Below are positions 34,211 through 41,686 of a stretch of 64,000 nt of DNA, in pieces. Within the stretch, counting starts at the first letter, position 1; each line of letters begins with the position of its first letter. A program made the position numbers and the translations under genes. The notes under the pieces are model-generated. The model made no database searches and was not told where the DNA came from. It worked only from the letters and a program-made list of their open reading frames with translations. Origin of the DNA: CAVQGM01 sp963712065 (GTDB lineage Bacteria; Actinomycetota; Acidimicrobiia; Acidimicrobiales; Acidimicrobilacustridaceae). The stretch spans positions 496,001 to 560,000 of the forward strand of contig CAVQGM010000001.1 of the NCBI GenBank assembly GCA_963712065.1, given 5' to 3'.

Positions 34211-35170
34211 TCAGGAGTCGGGGCGAGGGAGGCGGGTGCCCGGGCTGGCCGACGGGGGGAGGGTGGCGCGGTCGAGACCCTCGTCGGCGAACGACGCCGG
34301 GTCCTCGAGGGGCTCGATGTGGGTGTCGACGGTCACCCCGGGGACCGCCTCGCGCAGGTCGCGCTCGACCCGCTCGCACAGGTCGTGGCCCTGCTGCACC
34401 GACCACGCCCCCGGCACGAGCACGTGGAGCGACACGAACCGTCGCTGGCCGGACTGACGCGACCGCACGGCGTGGAACTCGCAGTCGTGGGCCCGGTACC
34501 GGTCGAGCACCGTGTCGACGGCGGCCAGGTCCTCGCCGGCCAGCGAGGAGTCCATGAGGCCCGAGGCCGAGCGGCGGATGAGGATCCAGCCGGCGATCAG
34601 GATGTTGACGGCGACGCCGATGGCCACCAGGGGGTCGAGGCGCTCCCACCCGGTCAGGGCGACCAGTCCGACACCGACGAGCACGCCGCCCGAGGTCCAC
34701 ACGTCGGTCATCAGGTGCTTGCCGTCGGCCTCGAGCGTGATGGAGCGGTACCGCCGGCCGACCCGCGTCAGCACGAGCGACACCACGAGGTTCACGCCGG
34801 CGGCGGCGGTCGACACGAGGAGGCCGATGCCGACCCGTTCGAGCTCGACCGGGTGGAGGAGCCGATCGACGGCCGTGTAGATGATCGCGCCGGCGGCGAC
34901 GAGGATCATGGCCCCTTCGACCCCGGCGCTGAAGTACTCGGCCTTGCCGTGGCCGTAGGCGTGGCGCTCGTCGGCCGGCTGGGCGGCGATGTGCAGGGCG
35001 GCGAGGGCGACGAGGGCAGCGACCAGGTTGACGCTCGACTCGAGGGCGTCGGACAGCAGTCCGACCGAACCGGTCAGCAGGTAGGCGACCGTCTTCATGC
35101 CCATCGTCGTGATGGCAGCAGCGATCGAGAGCCACGCGAAACGGGTGAGGGGTGGCGGCGAGCTGGTCAT
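34211..35170 (-). CDS. Cation diffusion facilitator (CDF) family transporter
   Basis: 319-residue divalent-metal exporter driven by proton exchange. It has six transmembrane helices with the metal-site motif GLLSDALESSVNL in helix 2, the HAYGHGKAEYFSAG loop typical of the family, LMTDVWTSGGVLVG in helix 5, and a cytoplasmic C-terminal domain (HDCEFHAVRSRQSGQRRFVSLH, in part) used for dimerisation. The substrate (Zn, Fe, Mn) cannot be set by eye. The C-terminal tail is Pro/Ser-rich. Confidence 0.92.
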   Translation of the reverse strand: MTSSPPPLTRFAWLSIAAAITTMGMKTVAYLLTGSVGLLSDALESSVNLVAALVALAALHIAAQPADERHAYGHGKAEYFSAGVEGAMILVAAGAIIYTAVDRLLHPVELERVGIGLLVSTAAAGVNLVVSLVLTRVGRRYRSITLEADGKHLMTDVWTSGGVLVGVGLVALTGWERLDPLVAIGVAVNILIAGWILIRRSASGLMDSSLAGEDLAAVDTVLDRYRAHDCEFHAVRSRQSGQRRFVSLHVLVPGAWSVQQGHDLCERVERDLREAVPGVTVDTHIEPLEDPASFADEGLDRATLPPSASPGTRLPRPDS

Positions 35171-35324
35171 GGGCGGTGGGGCCGTGGGGAGGGGGGACCG
35201 ACCTCGACGTTAGCCAACCCGCCGGCCGCCCCGTCAGGGCCGTAGGAGGCGGAAGCCGATGGAGCCCGGCGTCGTGCGCAACCGCTGATGCTCGACCGGA
35301 TCGACGAGCGGTAGCCTCGCGGCC

Positions 35325-36509
35325 ATGTCGACCGCGGAGGCCGCTCCCAAGAAGGAGCGGTGGACGTACCAGTGGAAAGAGCTCCACGACGAGGTGATCG
35401 GCACCGGGCTGTGCACCGGGTGCGCCGGGTGCGTCATCTCCTGTCCGCACGACGTGATCGGCTACCACCACTCCGAGGGCGAGTACAAGCCGTTCCACCT
35501 CGAGGACGAGCTCGGTCCCACCGACTGCGGCCACGGTCAGAAGGGCTGCACCAGCTGCACCCGGGCCTGTCCCCGCTTCCGGGCCTGGGAGCCCGAGGCC
35601 AACGAGCACCTCTTCGACCGGGACCGCGCCGACGACGAGGTCGCCGGCATCTACTCCGACATCCTCCTCACCCGCGCCAGCGACGACATGGTGCACCGCA
35701 TGGGCCAGGACGGCGGCCTGGTCTCGGCCATCCTGATCTGGGCCCTCGACGAGGGCTACATCGACGGCGCGCTCACCTCGTTCCTCGACGGAGCCGCCGG
35801 CGACTGGCGGGCCAAGCCGGGCGTCGCCGCCAACCGCGACGAGGTGCTCGCCTCCGCCGGCAGTCGCTACACCTACTCGGCCAACACCCTCGCCATCGAC
35901 GAGGCCACCGAGCGCGGTCTGTCCAAGCTGGCGCTCGTCGGCATGAGCTGCCAGTCGTCGGTGCCGCCCGTCATGTGGCACCGCAAGGTCGGCAAGATCA
36001 GCAAGCCGATCGTGTTCAACATCGGGCTGCTGTGCTCGAAGACCTTCGACGACGCCATCTTCGAGGAGCTGTTCGAGGCCAAGTACGGCCTCGACAAGCA
36101 GGAGATGGTGAAGATGAACATCAAGGGCGTCTTCCAGATCTGGATGCGCGACGGCAGCTACCACGAGATCAACCTCAAGGAGTGCCACGCCTGGACCCGT
36201 GAGGGCTGCACCCACTGTCCCGACTTCGCCGCCGAGCACGCCGACATCTCCTGTGGCGGCATCGGCAAGTACAGCGACTGGACGCTCACCATCGTCCGCA
36301 CCGAGCTCGGCCGCGAGATCATCCAGCGGATGGTCGCCGACGGCTCGATCGAGGCGAAGCCGGGCGACAGCGACCCGGGTGCCATCGAGCTCATGCGCAA
36401 GCTCGCGGTGAAGAGCCGGGAGCGGTGGCCGTCGTGGGCCAGCGAGGTGGTGCGCGTGGGCCTGCCCGAGCCGAAGGTCAAGGGCAAGGCGGCGGCCGCC
36501 GCCGGCTGA
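35325..36509 (+). CDS. FrhB-like iron-sulfur protein (coenzyme F420 hydrogenase/dehydrogenase beta-subunit family)
   Basis: 394 residues. Two 4Fe-4S clusters are predicted at the N-terminus: Cys30, 33, 36, 40 (CTGCAGCVISCP) and Cys68, 75, 78, 82 (CGHGQKGCTSCTRACP). The FrhB N and C domains follow, with GQDGGLVSAILIWAL and CTHCPDFAAEHADISCGGIG. Such proteins bind FAD and pass electrons between F420H2 and a partner. The partner is not adjacent here. A TAGCCT hexamer (35312-35317) lies 7 bases before ATG with no ribosome-binding site, suggesting a leaderless mRNA. Confidence 0.9.
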   Translation: MSTAEAAPKKERWTYQWKELHDEVIGTGLCTGCAGCVISCPHDVIGYHHSEGEYKPFHLEDELGPTDCGHGQKGCTSCTRACPRFRAWEPEANEHLFDRDRADDEVAGIYSDILLTRASDDMVHRMGQDGGLVSAILIWALDEGYIDGALTSFLDGAAGDWRAKPGVAANRDEVLASAGSRYTYSANTLAIDEATERGLSKLALVGMSCQSSVPPVMWHRKVGKISKPIVFNIGLLCSKTFDDAIFEELFEAKYGLDKQEMVKMNIKGVFQIWMRDGSYHEINLKECHAWTREGCTHCPDFAAEHADISCGGIGKYSDWTLTIVRTELGREIIQRMVADGSIEAKPGDSDPGAIELMRKLAVKSRERWPSWASEVVRVGLPEPKVKGKAAAAAG

Positions 36510-36524
36510 ATCCGGCCGACCCGA

Positions 36525-36935
36525 TCAGGAGGCCGTGGGCGCCGCGGCCGCCACGCAGCCGTCGACGATGGCGCTCACGTCGTCCGGCAGCGTCAGATCG
36601 CCCGACTGCTGGGCCAGCTGCTCGTCGACCTCCTCGAAGCGGTCGTACGGCACCGTGGCCACCATCTCGTCGTAGATGCACTCACACGTCGGTCGAACCG
36701 GGTCCCCGCCGTCCGCGGTGCACGCGGCCAGGAAGTCGTCACGGGTCTGGTCGTCGTAGCCGCCCTGGTCGCGGGTCGCGAGCACGGCGACCACGACACC
36801 GACGATCACCAGCGCCCCGACCCCGGCGGCGACGAGCCACGGCAGGCGCCGCCGGGACCGGCGGGGGCCCTCGGCGACCACCTGGGCGATCGGGTCGTCA
36901 TCGGTGGGCGGGCCGGCCGGCGGGTTGGGCTCCAT
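36525..36935 (-). CDS. Membrane-anchored four-cysteine protein, paralogue of its neighbour
   Basis: 136 residues. A Pro/Arg-rich cytoplasmic N-terminus is followed by one transmembrane helix (LVAAGVGALVIVGVVVAVLA) and an extracellular ~80-residue domain with Cys72, 84, 86 and 127. The domain pattern YDDQTRDDFLAACT...CECIYDEM..VPYD...CV is matched by the next gene (36948-37379). This suggests a tandem duplication with different membrane anchors. I do not recognise a named family. It is convergent with the FrhB-like gene 15 bases away. Confidence 0.75.
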   Translation of the reverse strand: MEPNPPAGPPTDDDPIAQVVAEGPRRSRRRLPWLVAAGVGALVIVGVVVAVLATRDQGGYDDQTRDDFLAACTADGGDPVRPTCECIYDEMVATVPYDRFEEVDEQLAQQSGDLTLPDDVSAIVDGCVAAAAPTAS

Positions 36936-36947
36936 CGCCGGGCGAGG

Positions 36948-37379
36948 CTACTGGGCCAGGCTCGTGCCGGTCGCCGCCGTCGTCGTCGGGCCACCGGTGT
37001 CGGGCCCGGGCGCCGCGCTGGTGCCGCAGGCGGCGGCGATGTCCTGCTCGATGGCGTCGGGCATGGCGTCGTCGGCCTTCGTCAGGTCCTCGTTGACCTG
37101 CTTGAAGTTGGGCTGCTCCGGCAGGCCCGCTTCCTTGGCGGCGTCGGCGTCGAAGGGCACGTTGTCCACGAAGTACTGGTAGGCGCACTGGCAGTAGTCG
37201 GCGCTGGCCACCGTGGTGTCGGTGCTCTCACCGGTGCAGCCCTGCAGGAAGTTCGCCTGCGTCGTGTCGTCGTACGCAGTGGGCTCGTTGCTCTGGTTGC
37301 ACCCGGCGAGGAGGAGGCCGGCGACGGCGATCACGGCGAAGATCGGGGCGCGCCGGCGGCGGAGGTTGGGGGTTCGCAC
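36948..37379 (-). CDS. Four-cysteine lipoprotein, paralogue of its neighbour
   Basis: About 143 residues from GTG 37379. A signal peptide with Arg-rich n-region and lipobox LLAG-Cys27 is followed by an extracellular domain with Cys48, 63, 65 and 118. YDDTTQANFLQGCT...YCQCAYQYFVDNVPFD mirrors the neighbouring membrane protein. A Thr/Pro-rich tail ends it. A TACCGT hexamer (37393-37388) stands 8 bases before this GTG, which supports the start over an ATG at 37418. Function unknown. Confidence 0.75.
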   Translation of the reverse strand: MRTPNLRRRRAPIFAVIAVAGLLLAGCNQSNEPTAYDDTTQANFLQGCTGESTDTTVASADYCQCAYQYFVDNVPFDADAAKEAGLPEQPNFKQVNEDLTKADDAMPDAIEQDIAAACGTSAAPGPDTGGPTTTAATGTSLAQ

Positions 37380-37451
37380 GGAGGGGCACGGTAGTCGCCT
37401 CCCCGCCGGGGGCACCATCGCGCCGGCCCGCCCCGCGGGTCGGGGCGACGC

Positions 37452-37757
37452 TCAGGCGCCGAGTCGGGCCGACCGCCGGGCCCGGTAGGCCTCGAGGTCG
37501 ACGACGTCGTCGCCGAAGAGGGGACCGTCATCGGCCGGCTCCGGCGGCTGGAACGAGGGGTGCAGCGGAGAGGGGTGGCCCGCGGCGGGGTGACCCGCCA
37601 TCCCGCCGCGGACCCGAGCCAGGTACCCGAGGTGGGGGCGCTCGGTGCACTGGTTCGTCTGGTCGAGCGCCTCGCCGGGCACCACCGCGTCGGTGTCGTC
37701 CACCGCGGTGGCGAGGGCCTGCCACAGACCGGCTCTGCCTCGGGGCGCTGCGCTCAT
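37452..37757 (-). CDS. Small hypothetical protein
   Basis: 101 residues, hydrophilic, Pro/His-rich in the middle (PAAGHPSPLHPSFQPPEP), ending in a basic helix VVDLEAYRARRSARLG. There is no membrane segment and no Cys cluster. Compositional bias and an ATG start make coding likely, but I recognise no family. It lies alone between the lipoprotein and the glycosylase genes. Confidence 0.5.
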   Translation of the reverse strand: MSAAPRGRAGLWQALATAVDDTDAVVPGEALDQTNQCTERPHLGYLARVRGGMAGHPAAGHPSPLHPSFQPPEPADDGPLFGDDVVDLEAYRARRSARLGA

Positions 37758-37892
37758 GCCCTAGACATCGTCCACCGCCGCCGTTCCGACCTGAGCCGAT
37801 CGACTCAAATCAGCCCTCAATGATCCGTGCGCCCCACCCCGATCGGGACTCCCGGCCCACGCCCGGCTCTCGTCCCACCCGCGGCCCGCCTC

Positions 37893-37968
37893 CGGCGGAC
37901 GACGACACCGGCTCGGCCTGCGGCCGACGACGACACCGGCTCGGCCTGCGGCCGACGACGTCACCGGG
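37893..37968. repeat. 28-base tandem repeat, ~2.7 copies
   Basis: Unit CGGCCGACGACGACACCGGC followed by TCGGCCTG. Copy 1 is 37893-37920 (first bases differ), copy 2 is 37921-37948, and a partial copy 3 starts at 37949 and covers the stop codon of the glycosylase gene (37961-37963). Outside that overlap the stretch 37758-37960 holds no gene I can support. Confidence 0.75.
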
Positions 37969-38630
37969 AGAGCTCGCGTGCTCTGGCGAACACGGCGTCG
38001 AGCATGGCGGGGGTGAGACGACCGGTGAAGGTGTTCTGCTGGCTCACGTGGTACGAGCACAGGATCCAGCGCGCACCCGGGCCGTCGAGCCCGACCTCGA
38101 GGGCGTGGGCGAACTTCGGACGGGGACGCACACCGAGCTCGTGGGCGACGACCTCGTAGGCGAACGCGCCGAGGGGCACCACGACCCGCACCGCGCTCGA
38201 GCAGTGCGAGCTCGCGCCGCAGGTAGGGGCGACACCGGTCGCGCTCCTCGGGGGTCGGGCGGTTGGCCGGTGGTGCGCAACGCACGGGCGCGGTGATGTA
38301 CGCCCCCGCGAGCGACAGACCGTCCCCCCGATGGGTGCTCGTGGCCTGGTTGGCGTACCCGGCGCGGTGCAGCGCGGCGTAGAGCACGTCACCACTGCGG
38401 TCGCCGGTGAACATGCGGCCGGTGCGGTTCGCGCCGTGGGCGGCCGGCGCCAGGCCGACGATCAGCACCTCTGCGTCCGGATCCCCGAAGCCGGGGACGG
38501 GTCGGCCCCAGTACTCCTCGTCCCGGAAGGCGGCGCGCTTGTCGCGGGCCACCTGCTCCCGCCAGGCGACGAGGCGCGGACACGCCCGGCAGTCGACGAT
38601 CTCGTCGTGCAACCGCTCGAAGGAGTCCAC
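37961..38630 (-). pseudogene. Family 5 uracil-DNA glycosylase (UdgB type), reading frame broken once
   Basis: DNA repair enzyme removing uracil and deaminated bases. The first frame carries the Fe-S cysteines (CRAC and VRC...DRC, four in all) and motif GLAPAAHGANRTG. The second frame, read from about 38190 downward, carries VVVPLGAFAYEVVAHELG and SYHVSQQNTFTGRLTP. Removing one base, or adding two, within 38185-38198 (GAGCGCGGTGCGG on the coding strand) restores a normal ~220-residue protein, e.g. LLERVRVVVPLG. GTG 38630 has TAGCCT 8 bases upstream. An ATG at 38660 is the other possible start. Sequence error is more likely than true loss, as the rest shows no decay. Confidence 0.85.
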
Positions 38631-38638
38631 GGGCGAGG

Positions 38639-38648
38639 AGGCTAGGTT
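38639..38648. promoter_or_regulatory. Overlapping divergent -10 hexamers
   Basis: The ten bases AGGCTAGGTT contain TAGCCT on the minus strand (38644-38639), 8 bases before the glycosylase GTG, and TAGGTT on the plus strand (38643-38648), 10 bases before the phosphatase ATG. The two boxes share the central TA. Both genes lack Shine-Dalgarno sequences, so one bidirectional start region producing two near-leaderless mRNAs is plausible. Confidence 0.5.
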
Positions 38649-38658
38649 GTCCCCACCC

Positions 38659-39393
38659 ATGGCCCGGAAACCCGCTGCTCCGCCACCGACGACCGTGCTG
38701 CTCGTCCGCCACGGCCAGACGCCGACGACGGGCGCCACCCTGCCGGGACGGGCGCCGGGGCTCCACCTGGCCGACACCGGGAAGGCCCAGGCGGAGGCGG
38801 TGGCCGGGCGCATCGCCGCGCTGGTCGCCCCCCGGGACGCGGGCGACGGCACGACGACCCCGGCCGCGCCGGTGAAGACCCGCGCCAAGGCCAGGGCCGC
38901 ACCCCGGCCGCCGACGATCGGTGCCGTCTACGCCTCGCCCCTCGAACGGACCCGCGAGACCGCCGCCCCGATCGCCAAGGCCCTCCGCCTGCCCGTGCGT
39001 CGCGAACGAGGGCTGATCGAGTGCGACTTCGGCGACTGGACCGGCGCCGAGCTGAAGGAGCTGCGCAAGCTCCCCGAGTGGGACACGGTGCAGCGCTACC
39101 CGAGCGGGTTCCGCTTCCCGGGCGGCGAGTCGTTCACCGAGATGCAGGGACGCGTCACCGACACCATCGCCCGCCTCGTGGCCGCCCACCCCGGCGAGAC
39201 GGTGGTGGCCGTCTCGCACGCCGACCCCATCAAGGCGGCGGTCGCCCAGGCGCTCGGCACCCACCTCGACCTGTTCCAACGCATCGTCATCTCGCCGTGC
39301 TCGGTCACCGCCATCTGGTACGGGCCGGCGGGGCCGGCGGTGCTCACCACCAACTCCACGGGCGACGACCTCGGGCGGCTGGTGCTGTCATGA
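38659..39393 (+). CDS. Histidine phosphatase family protein (phosphoglycerate mutase-like)
   Basis: 244 residues. The phospho-accepting motif is VLLVRHGQTP, the second catalytic His is in AVSHADPIK, and the substrate arginine is in ASPLERTRETA. An insert of ~35 residues rich in Ala/Pro/Lys follows the first strand. It leads the actinobacterial cluster phosphatase-DUF3090-SCO1664. The stop overlaps the next start (ATGA). The substrate is unknown. Confidence 0.9.
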   Translation: MARKPAAPPPTTVLLVRHGQTPTTGATLPGRAPGLHLADTGKAQAEAVAGRIAALVAPRDAGDGTTTPAAPVKTRAKARAAPRPPTIGAVYASPLERTRETAAPIAKALRLPVRRERGLIECDFGDWTGAELKELRKLPEWDTVQRYPSGFRFPGGESFTEMQGRVTDTIARLVAAHPGETVVAVSHADPIKAAVAQALGTHLDLFQRIVISPCSVTAIWYGPAGPAVLTTNSTGDDLGRLVLS

Positions 39394-39914
39394 GCTCGTC
39401 GTTCGACCTGCACCCCGACCACTTCGTGCCCGGCACGGTGGGCGAGCCCGGTCAGCGGGTCTTCTACGTCCAGGCCGTCTCGGCCGACCAGGTCGTGACC
39501 CTGCGGCTCGAGAAGCAGCAGGTCGCCGCCCTGGCCGAGTACCTGGCCGGGATCCTCGCCGACCTGCCCGAGATCACCGAGGTCCTCCCGCCCGAGCGCG
39601 ACCTCGTGGAGCCGATCCTCGCCGAATGGGTGGTCGGCTCGCTCGGCGTGGCCTACGACGAGGGCGAGGACCGCATCCTCATCGTGGCCGAGGAGCTCGT
39701 CCCCGAGCCGGAGGACGACGAGGTGGTGGCCCCCGACGACCTCCCGGAGTCCGCGACGGCGCGGTTCCACCTCACCCGGCCCCAGGTCGCGGCGTTCATC
39801 CGCGACGGCGCCCAGCTGGTGGTGGCCGGCCGTCCGGCATGCCCGATCTGTGGACGTCCCATGGACCCCGAGGGCCACGTGTGCCCCCGCAGCAACGGCC
39901 ACGGTCGCAGCTGA
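39390..39914 (+). CDS. DUF3090 family protein
   Basis: 174 residues. MSSSFDLHPDHFVPGTVGEP and QRVFYVQAV match the DUF3090 (YjbR-unrelated, actinobacterial) family. A C-terminal zinc-ribbon-like CPICGRPMDPEGHVCPRS is present. The function is unknown. Strict co-occurrence with the flanking phosphatase and the SCO1664-type kinase-like gene suggests a shared pathway. Coupled to the phosphatase by ATGA. Confidence 0.88.
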   Translation: MSSSFDLHPDHFVPGTVGEPGQRVFYVQAVSADQVVTLRLEKQQVAALAEYLAGILADLPEITEVLPPERDLVEPILAEWVVGSLGVAYDEGEDRILIVAEELVPEPEDDEVVAPDDLPESATARFHLTRPQVAAFIRDGAQLVVAGRPACPICGRPMDPEGHVCPRSNGHGRS

Positions 39915-39961
39915 CCCCGTCGACGGCGCCCAACCCCGTTCCGAGCCGGTAGAAACGGACG

Positions 39962-40663
39962 ATGGCGCCGACCGCTCGAGACGTCCTGACCCGGGGCGAG
40001 ATCGAGGTGCAGGGCCGGATGCCGTGGAGCTCGAACGGCACCTTCCTCGTCGAGGTCTGCCTCGACGAGGTCGTCGAGTCGGCCGTCTACAAGCCCCGAC
40101 GGGGTGAACGGCCACTGTGGGACTTCCCCGACGGGCTCTACAAGCGGGAGGTCGCCGCCTACGAGCTCTCCGAGGCGCTCGGTTGGGACATCGTGCCGCT
40201 GACGGTCGCCCGGGACGACGGGCCGCTCGGCGAGGGGTCGGTGCAGCAGTTCGTCCCCGCCGACTTCTCCGAGCACTACTTCACCCTCTACGAGGACCAG
40301 CGGTGGCACGACGAGCTCCGTCGCATCTGCGTGTTCGACCTGCTGGCCAACAACACCGACCGCAAGGGTGGCCACTGCCTGCTCGGCGAGGACGGCCGGC
40401 TCCACGCCATCGACAACGGCCTCGCCTTCCACGCCGAGTTCAAGCTGCGCACCGTGATCTGGGAGTTCGCCGGCGAACCGGTGCCCGAGGACCTCCTCAC
40501 CGACGTCGCCCGCCTCGTCCACGAGGGCCTCCCCGCCCCCCTCGCCGGGTTGCTGTCCGTCCTCGAGCGCGACGCCCTCCTCACCCGGGCCCAGACGATC
40601 CTGCGGGAGCGCACCTTCCCGTTCGACCACAGCGGCCATCGCTACCCCTGGCCCCTCGTGTGA
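39962..40663 (+). CDS. SCO1664 family protein (phosphatidylinositol-kinase-like fold)
   Basis: 233 residues related to PI3/4-kinase-like bacterial proteins. AVYKPRRGERPLWDFPDGLYKREVAAY (first half AVYKPRRGERPLW) gives the nucleotide-binding lysine, and FDLLANNTDRKGGHCL with AIDNGLAFH gives the catalytic and metal-binding loops. Kinase activity has not been shown for the family as far as I know. It is third in the phosphatase-DUF3090-SCO1664 cluster. In many actinobacteria mshC follows; here an unknown gene does. Confidence 0.87.
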   Translation: MAPTARDVLTRGEIEVQGRMPWSSNGTFLVEVCLDEVVESAVYKPRRGERPLWDFPDGLYKREVAAYELSEALGWDIVPLTVARDDGPLGEGSVQQFVPADFSEHYFTLYEDQRWHDELRRICVFDLLANNTDRKGGHCLLGEDGRLHAIDNGLAFHAEFKLRTVIWEFAGEPVPEDLLTDVARLVHEGLPAPLAGLLSVLERDALLTRAQTILRERTFPFDHSGHRYPWPLV

Positions 40664-40666
40664 ACC

Positions 40667-41649
40667 GTGTCCCGCCCTCGTAGCGCCGACCTGGTCGAGC
40701 TCGGCGACCTCGACGAGCTCGTCCGCCACATCGACCGCCTGGTCGACGGGCGCGACTGGTCCGGCCTGGTCGAGCTGCGCGATCTCTGCCGCGCCGCGCT
40801 CGAGCGCGGCAAGCAGCTGTGGCCGGCGGCATCGCTCGCCGAGTACCGCCTCGCCCTCGATGCGCCCGCTGCCGTCGCCGCGTCGGTGATCGTCCCCGGC
40901 GCCGGGCACCTCGCCCTCGGGCCCCTGCCCGAGGTGGCGGCATCGACCCACACCTGGGGCGAGCTGGCCGGCTCCGTCCCCGACGGGCCGCTGGTCACCA
41001 TCACCGCCCACGAGCGCGTGGTCCGTGGCGACGACCTGCGCCACGACGAGCGCGTCGACCGACGGGTCGTCGACCTGCCGCCCGTGCTCCAGCCGTGGGA
41101 GCCCGACTACGCCCTCGCCGAGTACCTGGCCGCCGAGGCGCGCTTCCTCCCCCACCGCGACCCGAGCTCCGACCGGTCGACCTCCCCGTCGCCGGGGTCC
41201 GCCTCGACGATCCCGATGCGGGTGCCGCGCTCCTCGCGCTCACCCGGGCGTGGACGGCCGAGTCCAACGGGCGGGCCGAGGTCGTGGCCGTCGAGGGCGA
41301 CGCCCTGGCCGCGGTGGCCGCGCTCGGGCCGCCCCGGGCCCGGGCGGCGGCGCTGACACCGGCCGAGGCCCTGGCGTGGATGGCCTGGGCGGCGGCCAGC
41401 GGCGGGGCCCACGGACGCCGTCGGGGCGCGGCGGCGGGGCGGTTCGACGCCTGGTGGGCACTGGCCGCCCTCGTCGGGCTCGTCGACGACTGGCCCGTGC
41501 CCCCCGACGAGCTGGGCGAGGCGGCCGCCGAGCTGCGCTGGTGGGCGTGGGACGCCTGGGAGCCCGACACCGGCTGGCGCCTCCACCTGGCCGTCGACGA
41601 CCCCGCTGAGGGGCTGGCGTGGGCGGTGGCGGCGACCGACGCCGCCTGA
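40667..41649 (+). pseudogene. Hypothetical protein in the usual mshC position, reading frame broken once
   Basis: The first frame, from GTG 40667, encodes a hydrophilic ~160-residue part (LVELGDLDELVRHIDRLVDG, LCRAALERGKQLWPAA, and ASVIVPGAGHLALG). The second frame continues from about 41150 with PELRPVDLPVAGVRL, ALTRAWTAESNGRAEVVAVE and a Trp-rich end (AELRWWAWDAWEPDTGWRL). One base is missing, most simply in the C5 run at 41149-41153 or C3 at 41161-41163. Restored length is ~327 residues. No family recognised. It starts 3 bases after the SCO1664-type gene, so it probably belongs to that operon. Confidence 0.7.
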
Positions 41650-41686
41650 GCCAGGGACGGGGCTGGGGTGAGGCGGGCGCGAACCG

